Source: Lineus longissimus
Lineage: Eukaryota; Nemertea; Pilidiophora; Heteronemertea; Lineidae
Length of the DNA stretch: 64,000 nucleotides
Direction: 5' to 3'
NCBI RefSeq assembly: GCF_910592395.1
Contig: NC_088312.1
Span: forward strand, 22,203,292-22,267,291
Below are positions 36,901 to 48,423 of this stretch, piece after piece (within the stretch, counting starts at the first letter, position 1; every line of letters starts with the position of its first letter). The position numbers and the translations under genes were made by a program. Below the pieces are notes generated by a model. That model had not been told where the DNA came from. It did no database searches and saw only the letters and a list, made by a program, of their open reading frames with translations.

Positions 36901-39720
36901 GCGCTATACTAGTTGATCTGCCACGAAATCATGATTTATACACATTAGTCAAAGACTCTCCTTGAAAAGTTCAAAAAGAACAAAAAAAGTTTGTCATATT
37001 TGCACAAGATGCGGATACAGTTTGATTTATTATTATTTCGCGGTATATTTAGCATCGCAAATGGCTTTCTTCGGCTCGGGTTTTGTTGTGGCGTATCGAT
37101 TGATAAATTGCCTCTCTGAAGTTTGACTTCTCGTTTACATACTACTTAAGAATATCACCCAGTTGCGAGTGTGTCGGGTGGAGTGGCTTCTGTGAATTTG
37201 CGGTTTCAAACACTCGGTTTGTTTCCAGTGCCCGAATCTCAAAAAGGCGTGTTTGACCACAAAGAATTCTGGTTACCGGGTAACATGCCAAACTACATGT
37301 GACTACGTCGAATGAAAACTGGGTCTAAATGGAAAAAACAGTTTACAGCAGTGCATGAATACTAAATGTCACTTCAAATTAGCAAGATATATTACTGTAA
37401 ATTGTATGCGGTTGAGGCATGCACAGTTTAGCATTGACTAACTTAAACTCGTTGGAAGTAATTATTAACAGGAGCATATTTTAGTTATACACGGATCAAG
37501 CGATGCTGTCGATGAACACGACGTTACAGTTGCACTCAAACTGTTGAATGGCTTTTTAAAAACACACAAAGGCCATTTTTTCCTTCAAACACCTAAAGCG
37601 TTTCTGAAATCTGATAGGGGTGCCAAACAATTCAAACTCGGCACCATGCGTTCCGTGCAGGTCCTTCTCAAACCAAAGAAAGTTTATTTATCTGAAATAT
37701 ACGTTTCATATTTCTCAAAATCTGATCGCTCAAATTTCAAGAGGGCAGATGGTGAGACAGAAGAAATCGCGTCGAGAAATTATGCGTGTACCTTTCCCTT
37801 TCTCGCGCCACAGGTGGCATTGAAAATGGCCGCCGATAGTTTTGTTGATCGCCTGAAGGCCAAGACAAATTGGACGCTAGGACTGTAGTTCATCATTCCT
37901 CAATTGCCTCTACCCTTTGTCTGTAGACAAGTTATGGCTCCTTCGCTCTCTTGGTAGCCTATAATTTATTCATTCATTTCTCAAACTATCTCTGTGATTT
38001 TGTTGCAATTATCCATTAGGCACTGACGGTTTTTAACTCGTTCGAAGAAACCAGACTGCTTTCAAATAGTGGTTGAAGCTAGATATCGCCCCCAGTTTCT
38101 GCATCTTGGTAAATGCATCGGCACACGTGTCGTGTCGATGAAATTACAGATATCTAGATTATAACTGCATCGTGGCTTTTTGTGTTGTCCTCGTTGGTCT
38201 GTGATTATGATCCGAAGATTTTCAAACAAAAACAGATGATGAATGGCATGGACCAGTGAGATCTGGTTTTATTACCAAATGTGTGTTATTTTAAGCTCCC
38301 TTATACACTGTTGACGGCGAGAATCGGAACAATGGTTTTGCCGAGTCGGCGGAGAGTGCTTATGGTATCTTGCTGGGGTGAAGCTGCTTGTTTCATTTCG
38401 CGACCTTTCCATCTGGACAACTTTTGATAAATACGTTGGTGCAGCCAGTAAACTCCACTGGCCTTATCATTGACGCAGCATTGGAATACCGACTGTCAAG
38501 GAAATCTATTTAAAAATATTTGTAGTACTTCCCAGTTTGCGATGACCTCAACAAGTGGACCATGCAACTCTTGGTGATATCTCAGCCCAGCAGCATAATG
38601 CTAACGGAGCGGCTGACAACATAGTTAGCACTCAGGATGCTGCTCGGGCATCCCCACCTTGGCCAGTGGGCATCGAGCCTAGTGTTAATGAACACGAGTC
38701 GAAACAATAAAGTATGATGATCGCACCTCGCAATATACTTCGTCATTAGTTCGGATTGCGAAATCTGAGAGATATCCTTTGGCCAGGACATTTGTGATCC
38801 TAGAGAAGCTCTTTAGGTCTTGATAGATATGTTTGGAGCAACATGCTGGGCGTAGATCCAGATACACGGTGTCTTTGTAACTTGCCCGAGACAGGGTTAA
38901 CGCAACCCTCGCCCATGATACACAGAACTAGCGTTCTTGCCACCGCGTCGTCGCGTGGCTCCATTCGTTGGGAGCCCCAGAATCACAAAGACTCTTTGAG
39001 ACTCTGCTTCAGGAAGAATTCCTATAGTTTATGTCTCCTTTCATAGGCACACGATACTCGTCAATAGTGCGTCTCCACTGTGAATTCAAATTATCCATGG
39101 GTCTATTTTCATCATATCTGTATAGAAATTTGCATTTTTCTAAATTATTTCGAAGAATAGGGAAAAAAAATCATTTTTGATCGTAAAACGAGACGACCAC
39201 AATGGCAGTGTTTGCGAGAACGTCTTAAACGTGTAACTCTGTCAACACTGGGATGAATATTCTATACGAGCCAGGGAACGTTACGCCGGTCGTGTGTCGG
39301 CATCCACGTGTTGCTTGCCTCTATTGTTGTCCTAGCGTTCCCAGGACCTCGTTTTTGTTGGAGACCTAAATTTGACGGAGTCGATCAGGTATTGCAAATA
39401 CACGTATAAACCATTGCGATTCAAAACCATGTTTGCGATCTGGGCACTGTCTCGTCTCAAATTTTTGTTGATAAATTGTTTGCCCACCCTACACTGGTGG
39501 ACTGGTCATATGACACCAACCACCGTCAACCCACCTGACCACCTCCGGGCCTTCTCTCAGATGCAACATGTCCTATTGTTTATAAACGGGCGTGATTTTT
39601 GAAAATTACTGTTCAAACAACGCGTTGAAACAGTTGTATAGAGTGTATTGTTGTTGCCCATTTTTAATAATATGGTAAATCAAATTCAAATTCAAATTTC
39701 GTATGTTTAAAGGAACATGA
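34000..39720. other. Spacer between ASC-2 and ASC-3
   Basis: No gene is supported. The ASC-2 upstream flank is GC-rich to about 34,080, then AT-rich. A 114-codon frame at 37544-37888 and other short frames show no family resemblance. Confidence 0.45.
35712..35792. repeat. Compound trinucleotide microsatellite (ATC/GTC)
   Basis: About 80 bases are made mostly of CAT, ATC and GTC triplets (ccatcatcgtcgtcgtcatc and similar). It is an interrupted simple repeat in noncoding sequence. Confidence 0.8.
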
Positions 39721-39945
39721 GCTTTTGTGGTCAACATGAACATTAGGAAGGCCGTGTGCAGAATGAGTTTTGTGGTCAGCATGTAAACAAGGCTTTGTTG
39801 TCAGCGTGCACATTATATAGCTGGGCAGTTTCCGCCGTGCGCTTTGTAATCGACATGTATAGCTACGCTCGCTCAGAGCATGAGCTTGATGAAACGTGAC
39901 CGGGGTGTATATTGATAAGATGCAAAAACCTTCGTGGTCAATATG
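39721..39945. repeat. Irregular repeats of TTTGTGGTCANCATG
   Basis: Five related words occur in the same orientation: TTTTGTGGTCAACATG (39723), TTTTGTGGTCAGCATG (39768), CTTTGTTGTCAGCGTG (39793), CTTTGTAATCGACATG (39842) and CTTCGTGGTCAATATG (39930). Spacing is 25-88 bases, so this is not a simple tandem array. The GTCAGCATG core also occurs in the repeat at 8015-8240. Confidence 0.6.
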
Positions 39946-42900
39946 TCAGACTATGGACATGTTCTTGATGACGGTTGTTTTCATGAGAGACATGATGGTA
40001 GCAAACTGGTATAGAAGCTGGTGCCTGGATTTTCTGTCTGTTTTTGAGAATGACTGTCAGGTGACTTCAGAGGGAACGCCATCTATCTTTTTTCTGTAAA
40101 ACCAGCGAGCGGGCACGGCGCATTCTTTCACCATGAGGTCCCGGATGTGGTAGAGACGAATCAACTTCAGTCCCCGCCACCCGCAGAAAGCACACAATGA
40201 CATGTTGTATTCATGCAAGGCATAGATGTGAAGTCGGAGTTCGGTTGCAAGGAAAACTGCCCTGCACGCCATCTATAGGAACTGTTACGAATTGCCCGCG
40301 ACAGCACGTGCTTCATGAAATGATGCAGGATGCAATTCGTCATCATGGAGTTGCTATTTCCTTTCATTTTATCTATCGTAATTATTCTTTGTCTTTAGAG
40401 TGCGCCCTGGCGTGTTGTCATCAAATGTGGCCGCGGGGAAACATGGCGGCGGGTTTAACGAAAAGGTGGAAGCAGGTGAAACGAAGCAGATGACAGGAAA
40501 CGCTCAAATGCAAGTCATCCGAAGATGACCCGAAGGTTTCCGGCGAAGGACATTTGACAGGATTTTACTCTCACTTGTCCCGGGAAAGGGACCTGCGTGC
40601 GGCATGCTACCAGCGCAGTAACATCCTTATGAATATTTCATGACTCTTCGGCGGCCGTCTGCGCATCTCTACCAAGGCGGGAAAGCAAGACCGAACGCGT
40701 GTGCCACGGGCAGTTTCGGCACCGTGACGTCAGGGCCGCTGTATCTTGTCGCTTGCAACACTAACAATCAGCAAAGAAAATGGATTGGGCCCCTAAATAA
40801 ACAGAGGAAGAGTGACAATTTGTGATTATCATAGCAATTAGTTGATTTCTGGTTGTGTAATCTTCGGGAGGGAGAGTCGCGTGAAGTCGGCGGGTTCCGC
40901 ATTGTTCGGCGCAATCGGCCCATTTCCGTTCCGTTGCTGCTTCCATATTGCTAGAGTCTGCACGGACGACCGGGTGATAGATTATCTAGTATATCACACC
41001 AGTTTTATTGCTAACTTTGTCACGCTTTTAAACAAAAGCACCAAAACGCCGCCATGATTAAATACAAAATGTTTTCGCCTGGGCACGTGACCTCTGTAAT
41101 TGCAGACGATCGTTGCGACGAATCAAATCAAATAAAACATGGACGTGCGGTATGCGCGCGCAGCAGAACAAGGAAACATGAAAGGTTTGTTATTGATTGA
41201 AAAGACCAACTACAAAATTGGTTAACCTAAGACAAACTCATTTATTAAAAGAGCAGATTGTAGCGGCGCATCTATTATCTTTCGGATTTGTTATGACTAG
41301 TTTTTACGACTGCATGGATTTGATTTCCTATACTTTCGCGAGCGTAAAATAGCTTGGCGTTTACAAATGATATTCAGATGCATCTTTTGGGCATCTGAGC
41401 TATAAATTCATCTAATAAACGTATTGTCATCTTCCGAAATGACGGGAAAGGTGTTCGATACAACATGTGACTGATATTTTACGATCGAGTTTAATTTCCG
41501 GATCGAATGTACTTTTACGAACGCGAGTTTGTATCTTACTGAAAAAGAGTTTTGGCATGAGCTATTATAAAAATCATTATTCATAGTTTTAGTTAACTTA
41601 CACGTCATTTTTACGGATTTTTGACGGAATATGTAGAAGAACCGTCCGTATCAGCTTTCACATTGTTTTAGGTAGGCCTACATGTACGTGTAGCGTATGT
41701 ATATGCTTGTTGCAATTGATTCGACATGTTTTATATGAAACATGTATAATCATCAGAGAAAATATATTTTTTAATTTAGGGAGCTTGCTCTGTTTGTTGT
41801 GGAGCCAATCCCAATAATTAAAAAAGATCGTGGTGTTCTCTAGCCCTTATAAATCCCATTGAGTGGTATCACATTTCAGCATTCAAATCATAGATCCCAA
41901 ATACATTTTTACTTTGTCAAAGACACATGATAGATAAATTATGAACAAAGGTGGAAAGGTATTTGCCATTAAGACCCATTGGCTATTCGGCATGGCAACA
42001 TCTTAGGCGATCGAACACCATGATAGAACACTCCGGAATATTTAATTTGAAATTATGAATGGTGTGCTTCTTCACTATCATTACTTTCTCTCCTCCGCCC
42101 CGGGAGATACCATGAAAATTATACCTCCACTTGGTGAAGAGTGCGCCATCAATATTCATGAGGTGAGTGTCGCCTGCTCTGTTTATGGTGCCACACCCAT
42201 ACCAGCAGACGACCTGGCTTCGCTTGTCACGCCTCAATAAAATGCTCACCTAACGAATTAATTAGCCGCATTCGGATATATTATCGATGTCACAATGGCG
42301 GATCACAACGATGACATTGACCCTTAGATCACCAGAGTCTTTCAAAGACTCTGGTGTTACATAGCAACCCCTTTGCTAGTCACGTCTGCATGTCAACATC
42401 TTTAGTTTTTGTACAGTATCGTACCCTCGTCTCAAAGTCATATTTGAGTTCGGCCAAAGCTTTGAAGAACTTCCTAATTATCATGGTCGGAAATAACTAG
42501 GATGCTTTTAGGATAAAGATAGCTTGGGTCAGAGTGGCCGGTTATCAAAAATTCGCTGGAAGTTAGCACAAGTTAGATTGTTTGCGGTTTTACTCGTGAG
42601 CTGTAAGAGTACCTTTCCGAACAATCACCAACACCTTTTCAATATCATCCCAACAAACACTGTCATCAGCCATAAACTATGAAACAAAAATCTAGTCAAC
42701 ATGTTTTCGTTTATTGTCACTCGTCCGTCTAGCTGATCATCGAAACCTGTCGGCCATGAAGACAAAATTGCCGCTTTAAAATCGCAAGAGCGCCGCTTTA
42801 ACTCAACAGGTCTATTGAACTAGCTTAATTATGTCCTAAAACGAAAGATAGGATGCCGCTTTTATTATGCTAAGTCAAGCTCATTATGTTTATAAACTAG

Positions 42901-44353
42901 CAAGTAGGGACAAATTACTATACTTTGCTTTAAACAAACAATGGCGACTTTTCTGATGACTCTCGTTTGGATAGCCCAAGGCTTGTGAGATGACGCGGAC
43001 GCAGGTATTAACGACTTGGTGTTCTGAGGCACCACACGCCTTGCCAGTAAGGCGGACCATGAAGCTATCTTCATGGGCGGACTGACGGCCCAAATGCGTG
43101 GAGGAGATGATGCATGAAAGCGTGTTCGGTGTTCGAGGCGCCATTTCGACATGAGTTCTACCTGCACTTGTCTGGCTAGTTTGGGGCAGTGGCCCATCCC
43201 AAACACATTCTGACAAATGTAACGATCTTCACTGTATAAACGTGTGAATACAACATTAAAAAATATGAAAAACAAGTGATAAAGAAGTTTCAATGTGTCA
43301 AAGATACATTTCATTTCAATATTCCTTGACTACACATTGTGTTTCAACTTCTATTCTTTGAAAGAGATTGGTACTATTGACCACTGTCTTGTCTTAGTTG
43401 CAATCGAGAAAAATACCACAAGTACATTGAACGGACTTCTATACACGGTGGGTTTTCCTACGGTATCGAACGAAATATAACGGAAATGAACGACCCAAAT
43501 CTAGAGAGTGTTAATCGGTAAAAACGAGGCTGATACATAATCGATTATGAAACGAGATTGTAACTAATGTGTTTTAGAATTCTCTACAATTGTAGAACGG
43601 AATCTTTCGGAAAGGTACCCAGACGCAGTTTTGCCAAATAAATCGAATGATCTCGGCTGCAAAACGCCCATCAACCAAAGAGAACTATAACCACTTCAGC
43701 TTCAAGATGACGATATCGCGTGCAGGCGGACACCATTTGCATTGGGAAGTGCTGGGCTGCTGGTAGCAGGATGACTGATGGGAGTTAGCGGCGGGACTCG
43801 AGCAGCACCACGGAGCGTGCCGCTCGCTAGCCAGGTTTGTCCTTAAACAAAGATACCGCCTTTTTCTAAACAGAGGCCGCCTCATCCTTAAACGTGGTCG
43901 ATCAATTACATGTAGTCATTAAGAAGAAAAAAACTTCGTTGGTTTCAGATAGAGAACATTTTGTTTTATAGGTTGTTTTCGTCACTGGAGATACAGATGT
44001 GATAAGTGGGGTCAATAACTTCGCTCACTTTTAATCAAAGCTCCGGGCTGGCTATGTGATACACCAAATATTTGAGTTGGAACTGATACCACCAAAATAT
44101 TTTCAAATGTATTAAAATCGTAATACCATTCATACTGGACAAATTTGTTCAGATTTTCTTCGATTTTGGCACAAACATTTTGCTCGCACTGAGAGTTATA
44201 CGAAACTAGGCATGGCCCCTTGCACTGTTAAAATGTTCGATATCAACCCTAATATAAATATTACCTGTCATTACAGGTTGGCGCGGATAGTAAATAATTG
44301 TAAAAGTTTTTTGTTAGAAATAGGTTTACTCATTGTCTTTCGTTTCATGCTCC
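39946..44353. other. Spacer on the 3' side of ASC-3
   Basis: No gene is supported. GC-rich, CpG-containing sequence at about 40,430-41,170 has small ATG-initiated frames beginning MAAGLTKRW and MDVRYARAAEQGNMK, each ending at a possible but weak splice donor. They could be first exons of an unrecognised plus-strand gene, but no partner exons were found. A perfect 25-base hairpin lies at 42331-42355. Confidence 0.4.
42331..42355. repeat. Perfect short palindrome ACCAGAGTCTTT-N-AAAGACTCTGGT
   Basis: Twelve-base arms are separated by a single base. No polymerase or repeat context was recognised. Confidence 0.7.
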
Positions 44354-45144
44354 CTATGCAGCGTGACCGAAGCTATCGCATTGGTTGTACATACAGTATG
44401 ATCCGGCGTCCTCGGGTGCTTCCTCACGGTGATTCTGAAACGAGACGATGAATACGCGGGTGTTAAAGACCGACTTATAAAATCATTTGACAAGAGAATG
44501 GTACATGTTAATCGAATTTGTTCTTAAAAAGGGCCTATGAAATATGTACATGTACATAGTATATATTGGGTATTTGAAGAAAAAACAACTAAATGGAATA
44601 AAGAGTAGCATATTATTATACTTACCGATCCCAGCGAAATCCACCGAATATTGTTCTCCTTTGCCGTGGCGAGTTCCACCATTCGGACCTGTTGCGATCC
44701 GGCCCCACCAAATCCTCTGCGCTGCGCGATGAACCCCCGATTCGGATTCCGAACCATCATCGAATCGTGTGTATCAATCATCTGCTGTAACCGCTTGATG
44801 TAATCAATCGCGACTTTCAGAGTCCTGACTTTAGAAAGTCGTTTGTGTTTGTGTTCGAAAGGCACGTGTTTACGTAATCGGAGAAATGCTGTGTTGACCG
44901 CCTGGACGCGGCGTCTTTCACGCGCGTTCCGCTGCTGCACGAGATGCGGCGCTTTCTCGCTGTGCGGGATGTGTTTATATGTGGATTTGCTCTTCTTATG
45001 TTTAGGTTTACTCTCCTGTTGTCTTCCTGACGGGAAAGCACAATTTGTCCAAGAGTTTTGTAAAGATTTATTGCCGTTTACCCCAGTGTTTCGCTGCCCG
45101 GCCAAGGCGCACGGATGACGGTCAAAAACATGTTCACTTTCCAT
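44354..45144 (-). CDS. Achaete-scute family bHLH factor ASC-3 (ASCL3/4/5-like, ASCb class), two exons
   Basis: Exon 1 is 45144 down to 44626 (519 bases, 173 codons, phase 0) and ends at a consensus donor GTAAGT. The bHLH is at about residues 69-123: basic region QQRNARERRRVQAVN, short loop HVPFEHKHKRLSKV, helix 2 TLKVAIDYIKRLQQMI. The loop has the same length as ASCL3/ASCL4 and carries their KRLSKV instead of the KKMSKV of ASCL1. A Lys-rich segment (residues 46-58) precedes it. Without splicing, the frame would run on into low-complexity hydrophobic sequence. The best downstream exon I find is 44434 to 44354: its acceptor TCTCGTTTCAG leaves a 191-base intron, and the frame stays open for NHREEAPEDAGSYCMYNQCD and six more residues to TAG. 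The resulting protein is 199 aa. Exon 1 is very likely. Exon 2 is an inference about 50 percent sure. Confidence 0.85.
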
Positions 45145-45149
45145 GATAT

Positions 45150-46039
45150 TGAGTTGTGTTATCCCGAAATGGAAGCTATAATGTCGATTGCCAAGTTCAC
45201 AGTCTTATTACCGAGGTTTTTCCCATCAAAATCTAAGAATATCGTGAACATCGAAATTTAACTCTATATACTCCGACGAAATTCCGTACAGTATGAAAAT
45301 CTACAATAAATCCAGCCCCCTTAGCAAAATAAAAAACACAACTGAAATTTGTATACGATCCTTCAAAGCACGCTTGTGGCTCAAAGACAATGGTCGCATC
45401 CGTAATTTGGTGAAAGGTTCGAAAAGTGCTGTTATATAGGACGCAAAATGACGTCTAAATTTAAATTTCAATATTGACGACGAAAGGCACACTGAAAATC
45501 ACCGTCTCACCACGTCCACCACCTTGCAGCTTGTTGGTAACCTAAGATTCTCTTTGAACTGTTTGGCGTAAAGGTGTCCATACAGATAACTTCTTCACAG
45601 AAATCAAATTTCCACAGATCCACTTCAGATTGTAGAATGAAAATCGAATGAAAATCCTACAATTCTACTTATTGATAACAATTAATTTCTAACGAATTGA
45701 GTGTGAAACAGGTCCCTCTGAGGCTGATCGTTCCGATGGGAGTTGATAAGTGTTTATTGTCTGACAAAGTGCCATCATAATATGGTCGGCATTTATGCTA
45801 ATCGCCGCAATGGGATGACGTCTATTAATGATATGGGGACCGGCAGTCTCCAAACCTCGCCGTTGGTAACCATTGCTTAGTTATACTTGCACAGTGTATT
45901 AGCGTGCAAATGTTAATCCTCTCATTGGGAGATTGGGGAAGCTGGCGAGTATCCCGCACCCAGGCTCCATGAACGATATGATAGTTCAGAATGTGGCTTC
46001 TATTTTAGAGTTTATAGGCCTACACATGCCTGTAGTTTC
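45150..46039. other. ASC-3 upstream flank
   Basis: AT-rich sequence. No TATA, CCAAT and GC combination as clear as those of ASC-1 and ASC-2 was found, and no gene. Confidence 0.4.
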
Positions 46040-46185
46040 GGGCCAGGTTGCTCACTCGGCGTTAGCATGCGGTAACGTTGGTGTCAAGTCTTAACGCTAT
46101 ATGGTAAACGAAACTGAAGGAGATAACGCTTATTTGAGCTAACGCTGGCGTTTGTCTCTAACGCCGATTAAGCACCACTTGGCCC
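46040..46185. mobile_element. MITE copy B, CGGCGTTAG family
   Basis: The terminal arms start GGGCCAGGTTGCTCACT at 46040 and end CACCACTTGGCCC at 46185; the inner ends are CGGCGTTAG and CTAACGCCGATT. The interior contains TGAGCTAACGCTGGC, shared with copy A at 32650-32774. The 146-bp length and absence of a frame suggest a nonautonomous DNA transposon. It lies about 0.9 kb upstream of the ASC-3 start codon. Confidence 0.75.
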
Positions 46186-47906
46186 TGATGATGCTTACAT
46201 ATTCAAACAGTCACTCTACCTGCCCTCTTCCTTGTATCAGAGGGCGAGGTTGCCCCATCTTCTCTCGCCCCGCCTTTTTATGGCGCGACTTCCCGCGCAG
46301 ATGATAACGATAATGAAGTCTAGAATACAGAAGCACTCAGCGAAATGGATCGCTCTAGCTTGCGTTAATGAGGCAATTTCCTGAGCAGATGATATCACGA
46401 GATGTTACAGGCAGGCAGACGAGAGGGCAGGCTAATTCATGAACACCTTACGTAGGCACCGCTCTGATACGAAGGAAAATGTTGCACTTTTGCCAGTAAA
46501 TTTACTTTTTTAATAATTTAACAGATTTTCTTCTAGTTTATTTTCAATATCATATATGTATTTACATATCATTAAAAATCACGAAATCAACTTCAAGTTC
46601 TCTGAAGCCTGCCAATGAAACCCCCTTTAAGTAATTCATGAATTAAAAAGCCAAAAAATAAATCACAGAACAGCAATAAAGAGAATGGCCCTTTCGACAA
46701 ACATTACGTAACATTGCAAACATACTGGTAAGGTTCTCCATTATCGACCCTTCACGAGCGCACTGTAGCGAATTAACATCACCAACCTGAAAATATATTA
46801 AAATATTGATGGTATTTTCTCACCATTACACTTGATTATTTGATTTGTCTCACGGCTGTAGAGACGTGACGTCTATTTTTGTGTACGGCGGCACATTTTA
46901 GGTCAGGCGCTCCTCTGACGTAACCATGTTATTACACCCTGGGTAATATATTTGTATTATTTATCGAGCACAGGTATTATTTTTGCCATATTTTGTGCTC
47001 ATATCGACTGATTGTTGTTAGACGCTCACACCATTTCAACGAGTTATACGCGCGATATGGATTAGGCGCTAATTTTGTTAAAACATCGTCCATCAGTCAG
47101 AGATTAATAATATCAGTCAAGATTCTGCAAACCCTTGTAATGGTCATGACTAGGTGATATTCAGGGATTTATCATGAGCCTTTCGTTTTCTCGCAGTTAA
47201 TCGTGAAAGAAAAAGGTTTTGAACTCTGCAGATTGGTTAATTCTGTACCAGGTCGTTCACCAAGTCAGTGGTTGACCCCATTTTATACGCCTGGACCCCG
47301 GAGCCGGCTTGATACGGCACCTTACCGGCTTGACACGCATATCGGCGGCGAGGTATTCTGGAAGGTGAGTGAGTAATCAGTACTGTTCTCTTTGAGCGAG
47401 GAGCAATGTAACTTCTTCATCGATTTTATACTGACATCGCGGCGCGGCCAGATTGTTCTGAGAATATTCCCATCTTGACAAACCCAGTGGAAACTGTTGA
47501 TGTCTTTGGTTATATATGGGAAAGAACATCCTGGCACCAGTTGTTTTCAATATGCTCCGCCTCTCGATATTCAAACTTTGTATATGACGTAGGAGTATCA
47601 AAAACCTGAATCTCAGGATGGGAAAAGAATGACTGCGGTTATGGGTATCATTTTTGAGTGGTAATCTAACTTCTTAGAACCCCGTGCATAGAAAATCTTA
47701 AAAGTGAATGCCCATTTAAAACATGGAAGGCTGTTCTCTGGAAAACAAAGAACATGCTCCCACATTTCAAATTTGCTTTTACTTTGTTTTGAAAGAGTTC
47801 TGATTGCTTTAGTAGTGAAAGTTCTAGAAAATATGGCGGTACATGTGGTCAACCCTTGAGGCCTAAATGGGCTCCTTAGAGGACTCCCCTTGGTCAGTAT
47901 GGTATG
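46186..47906. other. Spacer between ASC-3 and the ion-channel gene
   Basis: No gene is supported. A possible exon ending at a GTGAGT donor at about 47,366 (open for PYRLDTHIGGEVFWK) could not be joined to anything. Confidence 0.4.
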
Positions 47907-48179
47907 CAGTGGAACCCCGGTAACACGACCACTCATGGGACCGAAGTTGAATCGTCGCGTTACCGGGGTTGTCACTTGTCACAAGTTAAAAATCCGGGGA
48001 CAAAATGCCAGGTTGACCGCGCGTAACGTTGCTTAACCTCCTCTCTGCATGGGGCCAACGCGCCAACCACGGCGGGTTAAGCCGTGTCATACACCTGGGG
48101 GTACTATACATAGGTTTTCTCACCAAAAGTTCAAAATTCTGAAAATTTTCAAAGCCAACATTTTTTTGGGGTTCCACTG
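47907..48179. mobile_element. TIR element, CAGTGGAACCCC family (273 bp)
   Basis: CAGTGGAACCCC at 47907-47918 and GGGGTTCCACTG at 48168-48179 are perfect 12-base terminal inverted repeats around 249 bp of noncoding sequence. TA follows the right end. A subterminal CGCGTTACCGGGG palindromises with CCCCGGTAACACG. The left end matches the shorter element at 24126-24240. This is consistent with a MITE of a TA-targeting transposon superfamily. Confidence 0.75.
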
Positions 48180-48423
48180 TACATACTTCAAGAATAAAAG
48201 TGTTAATATTCAAAGTGAGCCTTTTGGACTTTTTGCAAGTTCCCCTGATAATCTCTGGCAACAGACCTGCATTCTGCCAGCAGGGTTCTCTATTATAAAA
48301 TACGTTTAGTATTCGACAATCGGTGTCACAATACGCACGATATTCGATATGATCATACACCAGGTATATTGATTATCACAAAATCAGTTTTTCTTTCAGG
48401 GCTTAGAATCGACCTTATCAACC

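Noticed and set aside
40439-40495. Small frame MAAGLTKRWKQ starting in CATGGCGGC
   Set aside because: The ATGGCGGC context is more likely a YY1-type motif, and the frame closes after 16 codons.
41140-41180. Possible first exon MDVRYARAAEQGNMK
   Set aside because: The donor (GTTTGT) is weak and no downstream exon could be joined. It was noted only as a possibility.
42295-42328. Ten-codon frame MADHNDDIDP
   Set aside because: Too short, with no splice donor inside. Chance.
44524-44625. Unspliced C-terminal extension of ASC-3 (hydrophobic tail)
   Set aside because: It follows a consensus GTAAGT donor and is low-complexity intronic sequence, so it is excluded from the protein.
47501-47530. miR-9-like word TCTTTGGTTAT
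   Set aside because: It matches only the first 11 bases of mature miR-9, and no complementary arm forms a precursor hairpin.
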